Source of the DNA: Paenibacillus cookii
GTDB taxonomy: Bacteria; Bacillota; Bacilli; Paenibacillales; Paenibacillaceae
NCBI RefSeq assembly: GCF_018333375.1
Contig: NZ_BORW01000005.1
Span: 1 to 64,000 of the forward strand
Direction of reading: 5' to 3'
DNA: 64,000 nt
A program made the translations under genes and the position numbers. Below are positions 9,438 to 17,365 of this stretch, piece after piece. Below the pieces are notes generated by a model, which saw only the letters and a program-made list of their open reading frames with translations, was not told where the DNA came from and did no database searches. Each line of letters begins with the position of its first letter. Positions within the stretch are counted from its first letter, which is position 1.

Positions 9438-10724
9438 ATGGATATGCAGCGAAAATTGAATCTGCTCCTGCTGCTGTTCAGCCTGCTTGGCGGTGCCGTC
9501 GGCTACATCATCGCGGAGATCATGCTGAATACGTGGGGAAAAGACTGGCCCCGGATCGTGGCGGTCGGACTCTATTTTGGCGTGCTTGCCTTATGTATCG
9601 GGCTGGGCTGCCTGATCGCCGAGGTCATGTCGCCGCGGCTGAACGGCCCCTCCTGGAAGCAGCGTTATGCAGGGACGTCGTGGAAGCTGCTGGTGCCGGC
9701 CACGCTTGTGATGATATTCGTCCTGTCGCTGGCGCTCGAATTCGTGTACGAGATCAACGGCGGCGGAACGAAGCCGGTGAAGGACATCGCGCTGGTGATC
9801 GACAACTCGGGCAGCATGACGCAGACGGATCCGGACAACGAACGATACGCCGCCGCCAAAAACATGATCGACCGGATGGACGGCGGCAACAGGGTCGCGG
9901 TGCTGGTGTTTAACGACCAGACGACGCTGCTGCAGCCGTTTGCGAAAATGAAAAACCAGGCTGCCAAGGACGAAGTGACGGCCAAAATCGACGCGCTGGA
10001 AGCGACGGACGGCGGCACGGACATCGGCTTGGCTTTGTCGGACGCGATGAAGCAGATTGAGGATGAAGGCAATGCAGGGCGGGGAACGATGGTCGTCCTG
10101 CTTTCCGACGGCGCGAGCGAGGTAGACTTGAATTCGGCCCTTGCCCCTTATAAGCAAAAGCAAGTCCAAGTGAACACGATCGGGCTGAGACTGATGGATC
10201 CGCAAGGTTCCGATCTGCTGAAGGCGATCGCGCAGGAAACGGGCGGACAGTATTACGATGTGCAAAATGCCGGCGATTTGTCGCCGGTGTTCCAAAAAAT
10301 ATACCGGGATGCAGGCGAGCGCACGCTGCTTATCGAGCGGACCGGACCGCAGGAGAACAGCACCCTTTACTTGATCGCCCGCGTGGTTTTCCTCGCATTG
10401 ATCGGCGCCGGCATCGGCATTGCGCTCGGGCTGATCTTCGATAACCGCTATCTCGCCCGCAGCTTTGGCGCCGGAGGCACGGTTTCCGGGCTGCTGGCGG
10501 GATTGCTGCTGGAATTCGGATTGACGGGCGAAGACTGGAAAGACAGCATCATCCGGCTTTTGGCCTGCCTCGTGCTCGCCGGCGTACTTGCGGTATTTAC
10601 GGCGATCGTGCCGGTCAAAGAGAACGGAAAGATCGAAGCGGGCCTGCATCGTCCAGGCCAAGCAGGGCGTTCGCGGAACGGATTTGCCGGCCGGAACCCC
10701 AACAGCAACAGCAGAGGATTTTAA
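9438..10724 (+). CDS. polytopic membrane protein with vWA domain
   Basis: A 428-aa protein. Three N-terminal membrane segments (about 7-28, 38-60, 78-97) precede a vWA domain at about 112-290. The MIDAS motif DNSGSM is intact, and GGTDIGLAL supplies the usual threonine. Three more hydrophobic segments follow (LYLIARVVFLALIGAGIG, VSGLLAGLLLEFG, LLACLVLAGVLAVF). The tail is basic. The ATG at 9438 is preferred over an in-frame TTG at 9417 because GGAAAGGAAG lies directly upstream; ATG 9444 is also possible. It is the second vWA protein of the operon and lacks the FHA-like cytosolic tail of the first. Confidence 0.82.
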   Translation: MDMQRKLNLLLLLFSLLGGAVGYIIAEIMLNTWGKDWPRIVAVGLYFGVLALCIGLGCLIAEVMSPRLNGPSWKQRYAGTSWKLLVPATLVMIFVLSLALEFVYEINGGGTKPVKDIALVIDNSGSMTQTDPDNERYAAAKNMIDRMDGGNRVAVLVFNDQTTLLQPFAKMKNQAAKDEVTAKIDALEATDGGTDIGLALSDAMKQIEDEGNAGRGTMVVLLSDGASEVDLNSALAPYKQKQVQVNTIGLRLMDPQGSDLLKAIAQETGGQYYDVQNAGDLSPVFQKIYRDAGERTLLIERTGPQENSTLYLIARVVFLALIGAGIGIALGLIFDNRYLARSFGAGGTVSGLLAGLLLEFGLTGEDWKDSIIRLLACLVLAGVLAVFTAIVPVKENGKIEAGLHRPGQAGRSRNGFAGRNPNSNSRGF

Positions 10725-10742
10725 ACGGGAGGAGAAAACAGG

Positions 10743-11390
10743 ATGAGGTTCATCGATGCGGATATCAGCTCCATGCTCATTCGCGGCGTGACCCATCAGC
10801 TGGATGGAGACCGCTGCACGCTCCGCTGGCGTTGGCCGGAGGATATCAAGGCGGTCTATATCGAGCGCAGCATGGCGGGGGAAGAGCCGATGCCGGATGC
10901 CCGCCGGCCGAACATGAGCAGGCTGAAGCTGTACACCCGGAATGAATATAAAGCGGCGAACGGCTACCATGACCGGATCGACGGGGTCGGAAAGGTCGTG
11001 TATACGATTTATGCCGCCACCGAAACGGAGGAGGGCCCGGCGCTGATCCGCCAGCATGACGGCCAGAACCGGAAGGAATTCAGCACGGGCAGAGCAAAGG
11101 TGTGGTTTTCCATCCGCCACAAGGGCGGTTGGCTGCAAAAATACAAGTCGGTGCAAATCAAGGTAACCACCGAGATTCCGATCCCGAAAGAAGCGCTTTG
11201 TTACGTCAAAAAGACCGGCGGTTATCCGGCGAATAAAGACGACGGCACGCTGTACCCTTTCGTGGCGGATTTCGAAGCCGGCGTAAACGTACTGCCGGTG
11301 ATCGAGGTCGGCAAAAACGATTACGTGCGGCTGTTTTTCACCGACGGGAAGAAATATGGGCAGATGTATGAGTTGGTGCCGGAATCGTAA
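10743..11390 (+). CDS. 215-aa beta-rich protein, unknown
   Basis: A cytosolic-looking protein without signal peptide or membrane span, preceded by a strong GGGAGGAG site. Alternating hydrophobic residues and tryptophans (CTLRWRWPEDIKAVYIERS) resemble fibronectin type III-like or other beta-sandwich repeats, possibly two copies. The family is not recognised. It is the last gene before a 547-bp gap with inverted repeats and is likely co-transcribed with the preceding vWA gene (18-nt gap). Confidence 0.65.
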   Translation: MRFIDADISSMLIRGVTHQLDGDRCTLRWRWPEDIKAVYIERSMAGEEPMPDARRPNMSRLKLYTRNEYKAANGYHDRIDGVGKVVYTIYAATETEEGPALIRQHDGQNRKEFSTGRAKVWFSIRHKGGWLQKYKSVQIKVTTEIPIPKEALCYVKKTGGYPANKDDGTLYPFVADFEAGVNVLPVIEVGKNDYVRLFFTDGKKYGQMYELVPES

Positions 11391-11402
11391 ATTGGGCGCT
11401 CC

Positions 11403-11563
11403 ATGTAAATTCCCTCCGGCCTCTGTTGAAGTCGTGTTATCGGAATAGACTATGAGGACATAACACGACTTCAAAGGAGGCCCGTAAACTCTCCGGGCAA
11501 TTTACATTCCGCTTGGTGTTTCGGGAGGAAGGTGTAAGCTGATTGGCAGGAGCGAATCAGCTT
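11403..11563. repeat. imperfect inverted-repeat element and second hairpin inside the cluster
   Basis: GAAGTCGTGTTAT (11428-11440) and its exact reverse complement (11460-11472) form the core. Outer arms ATGTAAATT (11403-11411) and AATTTACAT (11499-11507) extend it to about 105 bp. A second perfect repeat, AAGCTGATT/AATCAGCTT, spans 11536-11563. No clear T-run follows, so it is not a standard terminator. The rest of 11391-11937 shows no convincing gene. It may be a small non-autonomous repeat or an attenuator splitting the operon. Confidence 0.55.
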
Positions 11564-11937
11564 GATCTTCGCGTGGGCGCCCGCCGGGGAAGAATTTTAT
11601 AGGGATCGCGCACTCAAACGAGAAGTTTCTTGCTTTACGAAGTATAATGTAGTAGGAAGACGCATAAGACGAACGCAAAAGGTCGCGAGAGACGAATCGA
11701 TAGGACGCCGTAATCGGCAGCTCGATTCCGTCCATCGCGTCGGCCCGCTGCGCAATGCTCGGCATAAAGTCATATTAGCCTTTATTTATAGAGTGAAGTT
11801 TTAATAACATAAACGAATCATTCCATAAAAAGCTTCATAATGAACTATTTCGTCACTTTTGATATGATGATCGATACGCGCAGGCAGCAGGGCTGCCGTG
11901 CGGCAACCCACCAGCCAAAGGGGGAAGAGGGAAACCA

Positions 11938-13200
11938 ATGGGCATTTTCAATATGTTCAAAAAGAAACCGATCGCCGAGCCTAGGCCGCTTTTTTACGAT
12001 ATTGTGTGTCCGTATTGCTTCAGCAAATTCGCGCCGGACGAGGTCGTCTTCCGCGCGGCCCACAGCCGGGAGGACGACGAGGATTACGCGCTGCAGGAGG
12101 ACGAGGTGCTGAACCGGTACCGCGAGCGCTTCGGCTTGGACTCGGTGTATGACATGGAAGCCATTTTGCGGCCAAGCGACATTCCCGAGGAACGCCATAT
12201 TTATTCCGATCACGTGCTGGTCGGCCTGAATGACCGCTACGGGGTAGTGACGCGCCGCCGCCTGTGCCCGAAATGCCATAACGAGCTCCCGGTCACGTCG
12301 GGCAAGGTGCCGAGCAACATCATTTCCATTATCGGCGCTTCCCAGGTCGGCAAATCCGTCTACATGACGTCGCTGATCCATACGCTGCAGCATTCGACGG
12401 CCGACCACTTCAACGCGGCATGCATGCCGCTGAATGCTGAAATCAGCCGCAAATTCCGGACGATGTACGAGGAACCGCTGTTTGAACGCGGGGATTTGCT
12501 GGCATCGACCCAGAAGGAAAAAATGCAGGAGCCGTTCATTTTCCAATTCGTGTTCAAGGACGAGAGCAAACCGCCGCTGACGCTGGTGTTTTTCGACGTG
12601 GCGGGCGAAGGGATGGTCGACGAGGATTATCTTGGCCTGCACGGCCAGCATATCAAAAATTCGGCGGGCATCCTGTTTATGGTCGATCCGCTGCAAATCC
12701 GCTCCATCCGCGATAAAATCCGCATCCAAATGGGAGACGAGCCGGGAGAGTGGGTGCCGCAGTACGACGAGCCGCGCGACGTGGTGCTGACGTTGTTCGG
12801 CGACTTTATCGCTTACGAGGATAAGGGGAAAACCGACATTCCGACCGCCGTGGTGCTGACCAAAAGCGATATGCTCCACTCCTTGAAGGACGAAGACGGC
12901 GAGTATATCAAATCGAACAGCAACGTGTTCCACAACATGGTGCACCGCAAGGCGCTCAATTTGACCGAATTCGAAAATATCGACGGCGAGATCCGCCGCT
13001 TCATCGAAAAGGTGGACCGCCCGTTCAAAGGCACGATGGACGTTTATTTTTCCAACACGGCGTATTTTGCGGTATCGGCGCTTGGCAGCAACCCGGTCAA
13101 CCAAAAAATGCAGTCCGTCGTCAGCCCGATCCGCGTGGATGAGCCGTTTATCTGGCTGATGTATAAGCTGAATTACATAGAGGGGAGAGTCGACGCATGA
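11938..13200 (+). CDS. TRAFAC-type GTPase with split zinc ribbon
   Basis: A 420-aa cytosolic protein. CPYC (24-27) and CPKC (110-113) form a zinc ribbon split by an acidic insert. A GTPase domain follows: P-loop GASQVGKS at 133-140, G3 motif DVAGEG at 220-225, G4-like TKSD at 308-311. This layout matches the double-GTPase-2/TRAFAC-like proteins that comparative genomics places beside GTPase-associated protein 1. The start follows a GGGGAAGAGGG site. The stop overlaps the next ATG by 4 nt, pairing it with the 1061-aa protein. It probably works as a GTP switch at the membrane with that partner; the trigger is unknown. Confidence 0.85.
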   Translation: MGIFNMFKKKPIAEPRPLFYDIVCPYCFSKFAPDEVVFRAAHSREDDEDYALQEDEVLNRYRERFGLDSVYDMEAILRPSDIPEERHIYSDHVLVGLNDRYGVVTRRRLCPKCHNELPVTSGKVPSNIISIIGASQVGKSVYMTSLIHTLQHSTADHFNAACMPLNAEISRKFRTMYEEPLFERGDLLASTQKEKMQEPFIFQFVFKDESKPPLTLVFFDVAGEGMVDEDYLGLHGQHIKNSAGILFMVDPLQIRSIRDKIRIQMGDEPGEWVPQYDEPRDVVLTLFGDFIAYEDKGKTDIPTAVVLTKSDMLHSLKDEDGEYIKSNSNVFHNMVHRKALNLTEFENIDGEIRRFIEKVDRPFKGTMDVYFSNTAYFAVSALGSNPVNQKMQSVVSPIRVDEPFIWLMYKLNYIEGRVDA

Positions 13201-16200
13201 TGTTACCCCCGAATGTAGTGCAGCAGCAAATGTATACGCGCGAGCGTCGGGGCATTTTCCGCGATAACGAAGGATTTGACACCGTCGCCCGTTCCTCGGG
13301 TCTGGATCAAGCCTATATCAAAAAGGTGCTGCATCCGTATTGCCAATACGATGCCCCTGCCGAACTTGCGGCACGAACCGAGAAGGAAGGACAGGAATAT
13401 CCGGATGCGCTGCACGTCATCCATACCGAATCCGGCGATACGATCGTCGGACGGAGCGTATTCCAGCCGGCGGATTTTACGGGGCTCCGCAGCGCCTTTT
13501 TTACGCATAACTATGTCATTCCCGCAGATTTCAAAGATTCGCCGGAAACGGATTACCGCACCTGGCTGAACGCTTCGTTTGCCGAACGGTACGATGTCGA
13601 GCAGGGGATGGACCTTCCGGAACTGCCCGCCATCCCGGCCAAGGACCATGAGGGCCATCTTACCCGGGAGCAGGCGCTCGGGCTGCTTCAGGAACTCAAA
13701 ATCGACGAGCAGGCGTTCAAGCAGCTGCTGTTTGCGGCGATGGCCTCGGTGGCCGGCAAGAAAAAGGTCTACATTGTGCTGGACGTGCCGATCGAGCAGC
13801 TTTCCGAAAAAGCGAAACGGCTTTTGGCGCTGCTTTTTGCCAGCCTTCCTTACGGCATCCGCCGTCAGCTCGGCTTCCAGACCTATGCGCGGGAGCCTCA
13901 GAGCAAAAAAGGCGTCCAGATCATGTTCGTCGAAAAAGGAAGCTTGCGGCTGAACGACCGCAGCATCGAAAAGGACTTTCTGTTCGAGCTGGCGGCCGGG
14001 CGCATATTAAACGCCGATCTGGACTGGGACGACCAGCCTTATTTGGATTTTGCCTGGGATAACCTTGGCAATCCGGAGCGGGCAGAGCGGTTTTACGATT
14101 TTTCGGCCCGGATGCTCAAAGACATGGAGCCGATCCGTCAAATCGCGATCGCCAGCTACCACGAGCTTGCCGTGCTTTTCCAAATGGAAGAAGGAAACCT
14201 GGAGTTGTACGAGCCGAACAGGCTCAGCGTGCTTCGGGCGATGCTCGATTTATTGGAGCCGGCCGGTTCCCTGCCTGCAAAGATGCGGCTGAACGATTTG
14301 TTCCTGGCCAGCTTCGACCTGGAGTTTGACCGGGTCAAACAAGGAGAGCTGCCCGAGCTTGAAATTCTGGAATGCATCAAGGACTATTACCGGGTGGATA
14401 AAAAACACAGCGAACGGAAGATCGTGGAGTATTTTATCCGTGCGCTGAATAACGCCATTACCCTTGGCCGCAAGGATCTGCTGTCCGCGATCTATGGAAT
14501 GATCGAAAGCGATGCGGACCTGTGCACGGCATTTTTCGGCCGGGTGCTCGCAAGCCAGGGGCTGCCGAAGCTGATGTTTAACCCATATATCGAAAACCGG
14601 CTGAAAAAAGCGATGAAAGCGCGGGACGTGGCGGACCTGCTGCATCGCTGGGTGACGTCGCATCCGGTGGTGTTAAGCAACGACTTTTTTGTCCAAACCG
14701 CCGAAAGTCAGCTGATAGACAAGCTGCGGAAGGAAGCCGAGCCGGTCAAAGCCGTCAATCAGGTGCTGGATCAGCTGGACGAGCTGGACCAGGATCCGCA
14801 GCATGGTTTTTCGCTGGTGGAAGGAGGCTCGTTTTTCGTCGACAGGCTGATGTATGCGGCGAACCTGTTCCTCCTGAAGGACGTGCAGCTCGACAAGATC
14901 ACGAAAGAGCAGCTGCTGCAAATCGGCTTTTTGAACAATCCGAAGGAGTTCCGCTCCTGGGTGTCGCGGTTTGACACCCGGACCCGTTCGAAAGCGGAGG
15001 TCATGCTGGCCGCGCACCGCTGGTTTACGAGCGTGGAGCCGGACCCTTCCCTGCTGAAAGGACTTTCCCCGGAGGAGCGGGACGAGCTTCAGCGTCTTGC
15101 CCGAAATTGGCTGCGGAAGGAAGTCGGGTTATCCCGTTTCGGCAGCATCACGCTGGCCTTCTGTTACGATGTGGATGCAGGGGCGGTGGATTACAACGGG
15201 CTGATGGAATTTTTGCATAAGCATGCACCTCATCCCGAGACGGTCTACGAATTTATCGAATGGTCCGCGAAGGAGCCGGCGTTCGTGCGGCCGCGCGGGT
15301 TGATTCCAGCCTATGCGACGGCGATTTTGAATTATTTCCAAAATTACGATGCTGCCGCGTTCAAAAACAAAGAAAACGTGCGCAAATATTTCGACGCGGC
15401 GGCTCCGGAGTTAAAAGCGGTCTACGACAAAGCCAGATACGAGCTGGCGTCGCCGCTTGTGAAGTTTTTCCGGGGCAACCCGAGAGTATTCAAGCTAAGC
15501 GCGGTGCTGACGCTAATGATCGTCGTGATCGGGGGCATGCTGATCGTCATGCAGGCCAACGGCGGGTTCAAAAAAGAGCCGGAGAAGCAGGTCAACGCCG
15601 AGGCGAAACCGCCGGTTGCGGCAACCGAAAACCAAAATAAGGCGGAGGAGCCGAAGGAACCGGTCGAGGCCGCGAAGGAAGTGCCGGTCCTGACGTCCAA
15701 AACGATCAAAAACGCGGACAAAACCCGCGTGACCCAGCTTGTGTTCCACTTCAAGCAGCCGGCTTCCTGCCGCGATTTCGTCGCAAATGAAGTGACCGTC
15801 ATGGGGAAAGACGGAAGCATCATTTTGGAAGTCCCGACGCCGCGTTTCGTTCATGCATGCGCGGAAGAAACGGCATCGGATCAAGGCGCGGGTTCCGCGG
15901 ATGGAACGGGGACGGCTTCGGGTGCGAACGGTACGGAAGGAACGGCGGGAGGCCAAAACTCCGCGTCCGGCTCGGACGGTTCAGCCAACGAAACCGGAAA
16001 TCCGGAAGGTGCCGTCGCTTCGGATGGCACGGCATCCGGCCAGGAAGGGACCGAAGGAACGGATGCGTCCGGCACGTCCGCAAGCGGAGGGGATAACCCC
16101 GGCGGCAGCGGGGCAGCCGGAACGGCGGAGGACGGCGGTCCGGAAGCTTATACGAGCACGGTAACGCTCAAACTGATCAAAAAGTTGGACCTGAACAAAG

Positions 16201-16382
16201 TGGACCAGGTGCTAGTCGATAACGTGCCTTACGTGATCATACCGGAAGACCAGTTAGGCAAAACGGACGTGACCGGGGAGGGCGCGTCCACAACGGATAC
16301 CCAAAATACAGTGGAAGGCGGCACCGAAGACGGTTCGCTGGGCGGCATCCAAGATACGGGAAACGAATCGGAATCGCCATAA
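13197..16382 (+). CDS. GTPase-associated protein 1-like membrane protein
   Basis: A 1061-aa protein coupled to the GTPase gene by a 4-nt overlap. The N-terminus (QMYTRERRGIFRDNEGFDTV, then IKKVLHPYCQYDAP) matches my memory of the GAP1 N-terminal type 2 domain. A long, mainly helical middle part runs to about 760. One membrane span lies at about 764-785 (LSAVLTLMIVVIGGMLIVM). After it comes a low-complexity Gly/Ser/Thr/Glu-rich linker (about 890-975) flanked by small beta-rich segments. The tail is probably extracellular, so the protein could link cytosolic GTPase state to the outside. The family assignment is by motif recall only. Confidence 0.75.
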   Translation: MMLPPNVVQQQMYTRERRGIFRDNEGFDTVARSSGLDQAYIKKVLHPYCQYDAPAELAARTEKEGQEYPDALHVIHTESGDTIVGRSVFQPADFTGLRSAFFTHNYVIPADFKDSPETDYRTWLNASFAERYDVEQGMDLPELPAIPAKDHEGHLTREQALGLLQELKIDEQAFKQLLFAAMASVAGKKKVYIVLDVPIEQLSEKAKRLLALLFASLPYGIRRQLGFQTYAREPQSKKGVQIMFVEKGSLRLNDRSIEKDFLFELAAGRILNADLDWDDQPYLDFAWDNLGNPERAERFYDFSARMLKDMEPIRQIAIASYHELAVLFQMEEGNLELYEPNRLSVLRAMLDLLEPAGSLPAKMRLNDLFLASFDLEFDRVKQGELPELEILECIKDYYRVDKKHSERKIVEYFIRALNNAITLGRKDLLSAIYGMIESDADLCTAFFGRVLASQGLPKLMFNPYIENRLKKAMKARDVADLLHRWVTSHPVVLSNDFFVQTAESQLIDKLRKEAEPVKAVNQVLDQLDELDQDPQHGFSLVEGGSFFVDRLMYAANLFLLKDVQLDKITKEQLLQIGFLNNPKEFRSWVSRFDTRTRSKAEVMLAAHRWFTSVEPDPSLLKGLSPEERDELQRLARNWLRKEVGLSRFGSITLAFCYDVDAGAVDYNGLMEFLHKHAPHPETVYEFIEWSAKEPAFVRPRGLIPAYATAILNYFQNYDAAAFKNKENVRKYFDAAAPELKAVYDKARYELASPLVKFFRGNPRVFKLSAVLTLMIVVIGGMLIVMQANGGFKKEPEKQVNAEAKPPVAATENQNKAEEPKEPVEAAKEVPVLTSKTIKNADKTRVTQLVFHFKQPASCRDFVANEVTVMGKDGSIILEVPTPRFVHACAEETASDQGAGSADGTGTASGANGTEGTAGGQNSASGSDGSANETGNPEGAVASDGTASGQEGTEGTDASGTSASGGDNPGGSGAAGTAEDGGPEAYTSTVTLKLIKKLDLNKVDQVLVDNVPYVIIPEDQLGKTDVTGEGASTTDTQNTVEGGTEDGSLGGIQDTGNESESP

Positions 16383-16390
16383 AATAAACA

Positions 16391-16433
16391 GAGCGTCCTG
16401 ATCCTCATTGGAGGAAAGGGCGCTCTTATTTTT
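16391..16433. terminator. bidirectional terminator between GAP1-like and VOC genes
   Basis: GAGCGTCC and GGGCGCTC form a stem with one G-T pair, followed by TTATTTTTG. It sits 9 nt past the stop of the rightward 1061-aa gene and directly next to the stop of the leftward VOC gene. Confidence 0.75.
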
Positions 16434-16436
16434 GCC

Positions 16437-16844
16437 TCAGGCCTTCATTTGCGGCGAATCCGGATGCATCGCCATAAATTCGATGCGGTTGCCGTCGGGA
16501 TCCCTCGCCCAGCACTGCCAGTTGAGATCCTTCCCCTGCTGCGGCTCAACGTCAAGGGGAACGCCGTTTTGTTTCAAATGGTCGGCGATTTCCTCGATGC
16601 TGTCGACTTCAAGGCACAGATGGGAAAAGCCGACGGGGCGTTCCGGCCGTTCCGGTTTTTGCTTGCCGCCGTAAAACAGCTCGATGAACCGGCCGTCGGC
16701 GACTTTAATGTATTCGATCCACGGATTGCCTTGATCGTCTTCGATGGAAAACGCCTTTTTAAAGCCGAGAACGCCGCAGTAAAAATGCAGGGAGCGTTCC
16801 ATGTCCGCCACGTCAAAAGCCAAATGCCCGATTCCTTTGATCAT
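16437..16844 (-). CDS. VOC-family (glyoxalase/dioxygenase-like) protein
   Basis: A 135-aa metalloenzyme-type protein with two beta-alpha-beta-beta-beta modules. Likely metal ligands are H in IGHLAF, E in FIELFYG, H in FSHLCLEV and E in RIEFM, the usual VOC layout. The substrate cannot be read from sequence. The ATG at 16844 is chosen because AAGGAGGA precedes it and the domain begins there; the frame stays open 60 codons upstream but that part is not family-like. It is a single-gene unit pointing left. Confidence 0.85.
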   Translation of the reverse strand: MIKGIGHLAFDVADMERSLHFYCGVLGFKKAFSIEDDQGNPWIEYIKVADGRFIELFYGGKQKPERPERPVGFSHLCLEVDSIEEIADHLKQNGVPLDVEPQQGKDLNWQCWARDPDGNRIEFMAMHPDSPQMKA

Positions 16845-17142
16845 TTGCAAGTCCTCCTTATCGCGTTGGCATGGGTCATACCGGTGTCTTTTTGTGGAAG
16901 CGCATTCATAATAACTCCAACGGCTGCGTTTTTCAATACCGTGACGCGCATGGCAAAGGGCGAAAAACACAGCAAAAGCAGAAGGTGATTCTTGAATGTT
17001 CGGTTTTAGACTATAATTTATCAAATCCGCTAAATAAACACGCTCGTTTCCCTCGGTAAATACGAATTATCTTGTTATTTTTGATTGACACTTTCGTGTT
17101 TGTTCGATAAACTTATATTTGTTGTTGATGATATAGAGAGAT
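16845..17142. promoter_or_regulatory. intergenic region with promoter of the riboswitch transcript
   Basis: TTGACA (17085-17090), a 17-nt spacer and TAAACT (17108-17113) form a good rightward promoter about 30 nt before the purine aptamer. The rest should hold the leftward VOC promoter, which I could not place, and no gene. Confidence 0.6.
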
Positions 17143-17211
17143 TGTTCGTATATCCTCATTGATATGGTTTGAGGGTTTCTACAAGGGACCGTAAATCTCT
17201 GGCTACGAACA
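17143..17211 (+). ncRNA. purine riboswitch aptamer, guanine type
   Basis: P1 is TGTTCGTA (17143-17150) paired with TACGAACA (17204-17211). P2 is CCTCA/TGAGG with loop core GATATGG. The junction is GTTTCTAC, and P3 is AGGGA/TCTCT with loop CCGTAAA. These are the hallmarks of the purine class. The 3' junction reads GGCTAC; the C before TA corresponds to the ligand-pairing pyrimidine, predicting guanine/hypoxanthine rather than adenine. The usual A before that C is a G here. The downstream gene is an FAD-dependent oxidoreductase. Confidence 0.88.
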
Positions 17212-17256
17212 GGATTGCTTTTTGGCATACCTGTTCCTGCGCCGGGGATTTTTTTT
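17201..17256 (+). terminator. riboswitch expression platform (ligand-dependent terminator)
   Basis: GAACAGG (17207-17213) pairs with CCTGTTC (17230-17236), and flanking GGC/GCC can extend the helix. T8 follows at 17249-17256. The 5' arm overlaps the 3' strand of P1, so folding of aptamer and hairpin is interdependent. The T-run lies a few nt beyond the helix, so the exact geometry needs folding. Confidence 0.6.
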
Positions 17257-17365
17257 GCCCTTATAGACATTTTGTCCGGATTCCCGAACCGGGCTTATGG
17301 CACCGGGGGCGGGGATGCCCCGCAGGGAATGAAATCCGACTACTCATACTTCCAGGAGGTTCGAG

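Noticed and set aside
11502-11765. 87-aa minus-strand frame in the cluster gap
   Set aside because: No ribosome binding site, spans inverted repeats, and has no recognisable domain; treated as non-coding until a repeat search is done.
16845-17024. N-terminal extension of the VOC protein
   Set aside because: AAGGAGGA directly before the ATG at 16844 and the domain boundary there make the extension unlikely.
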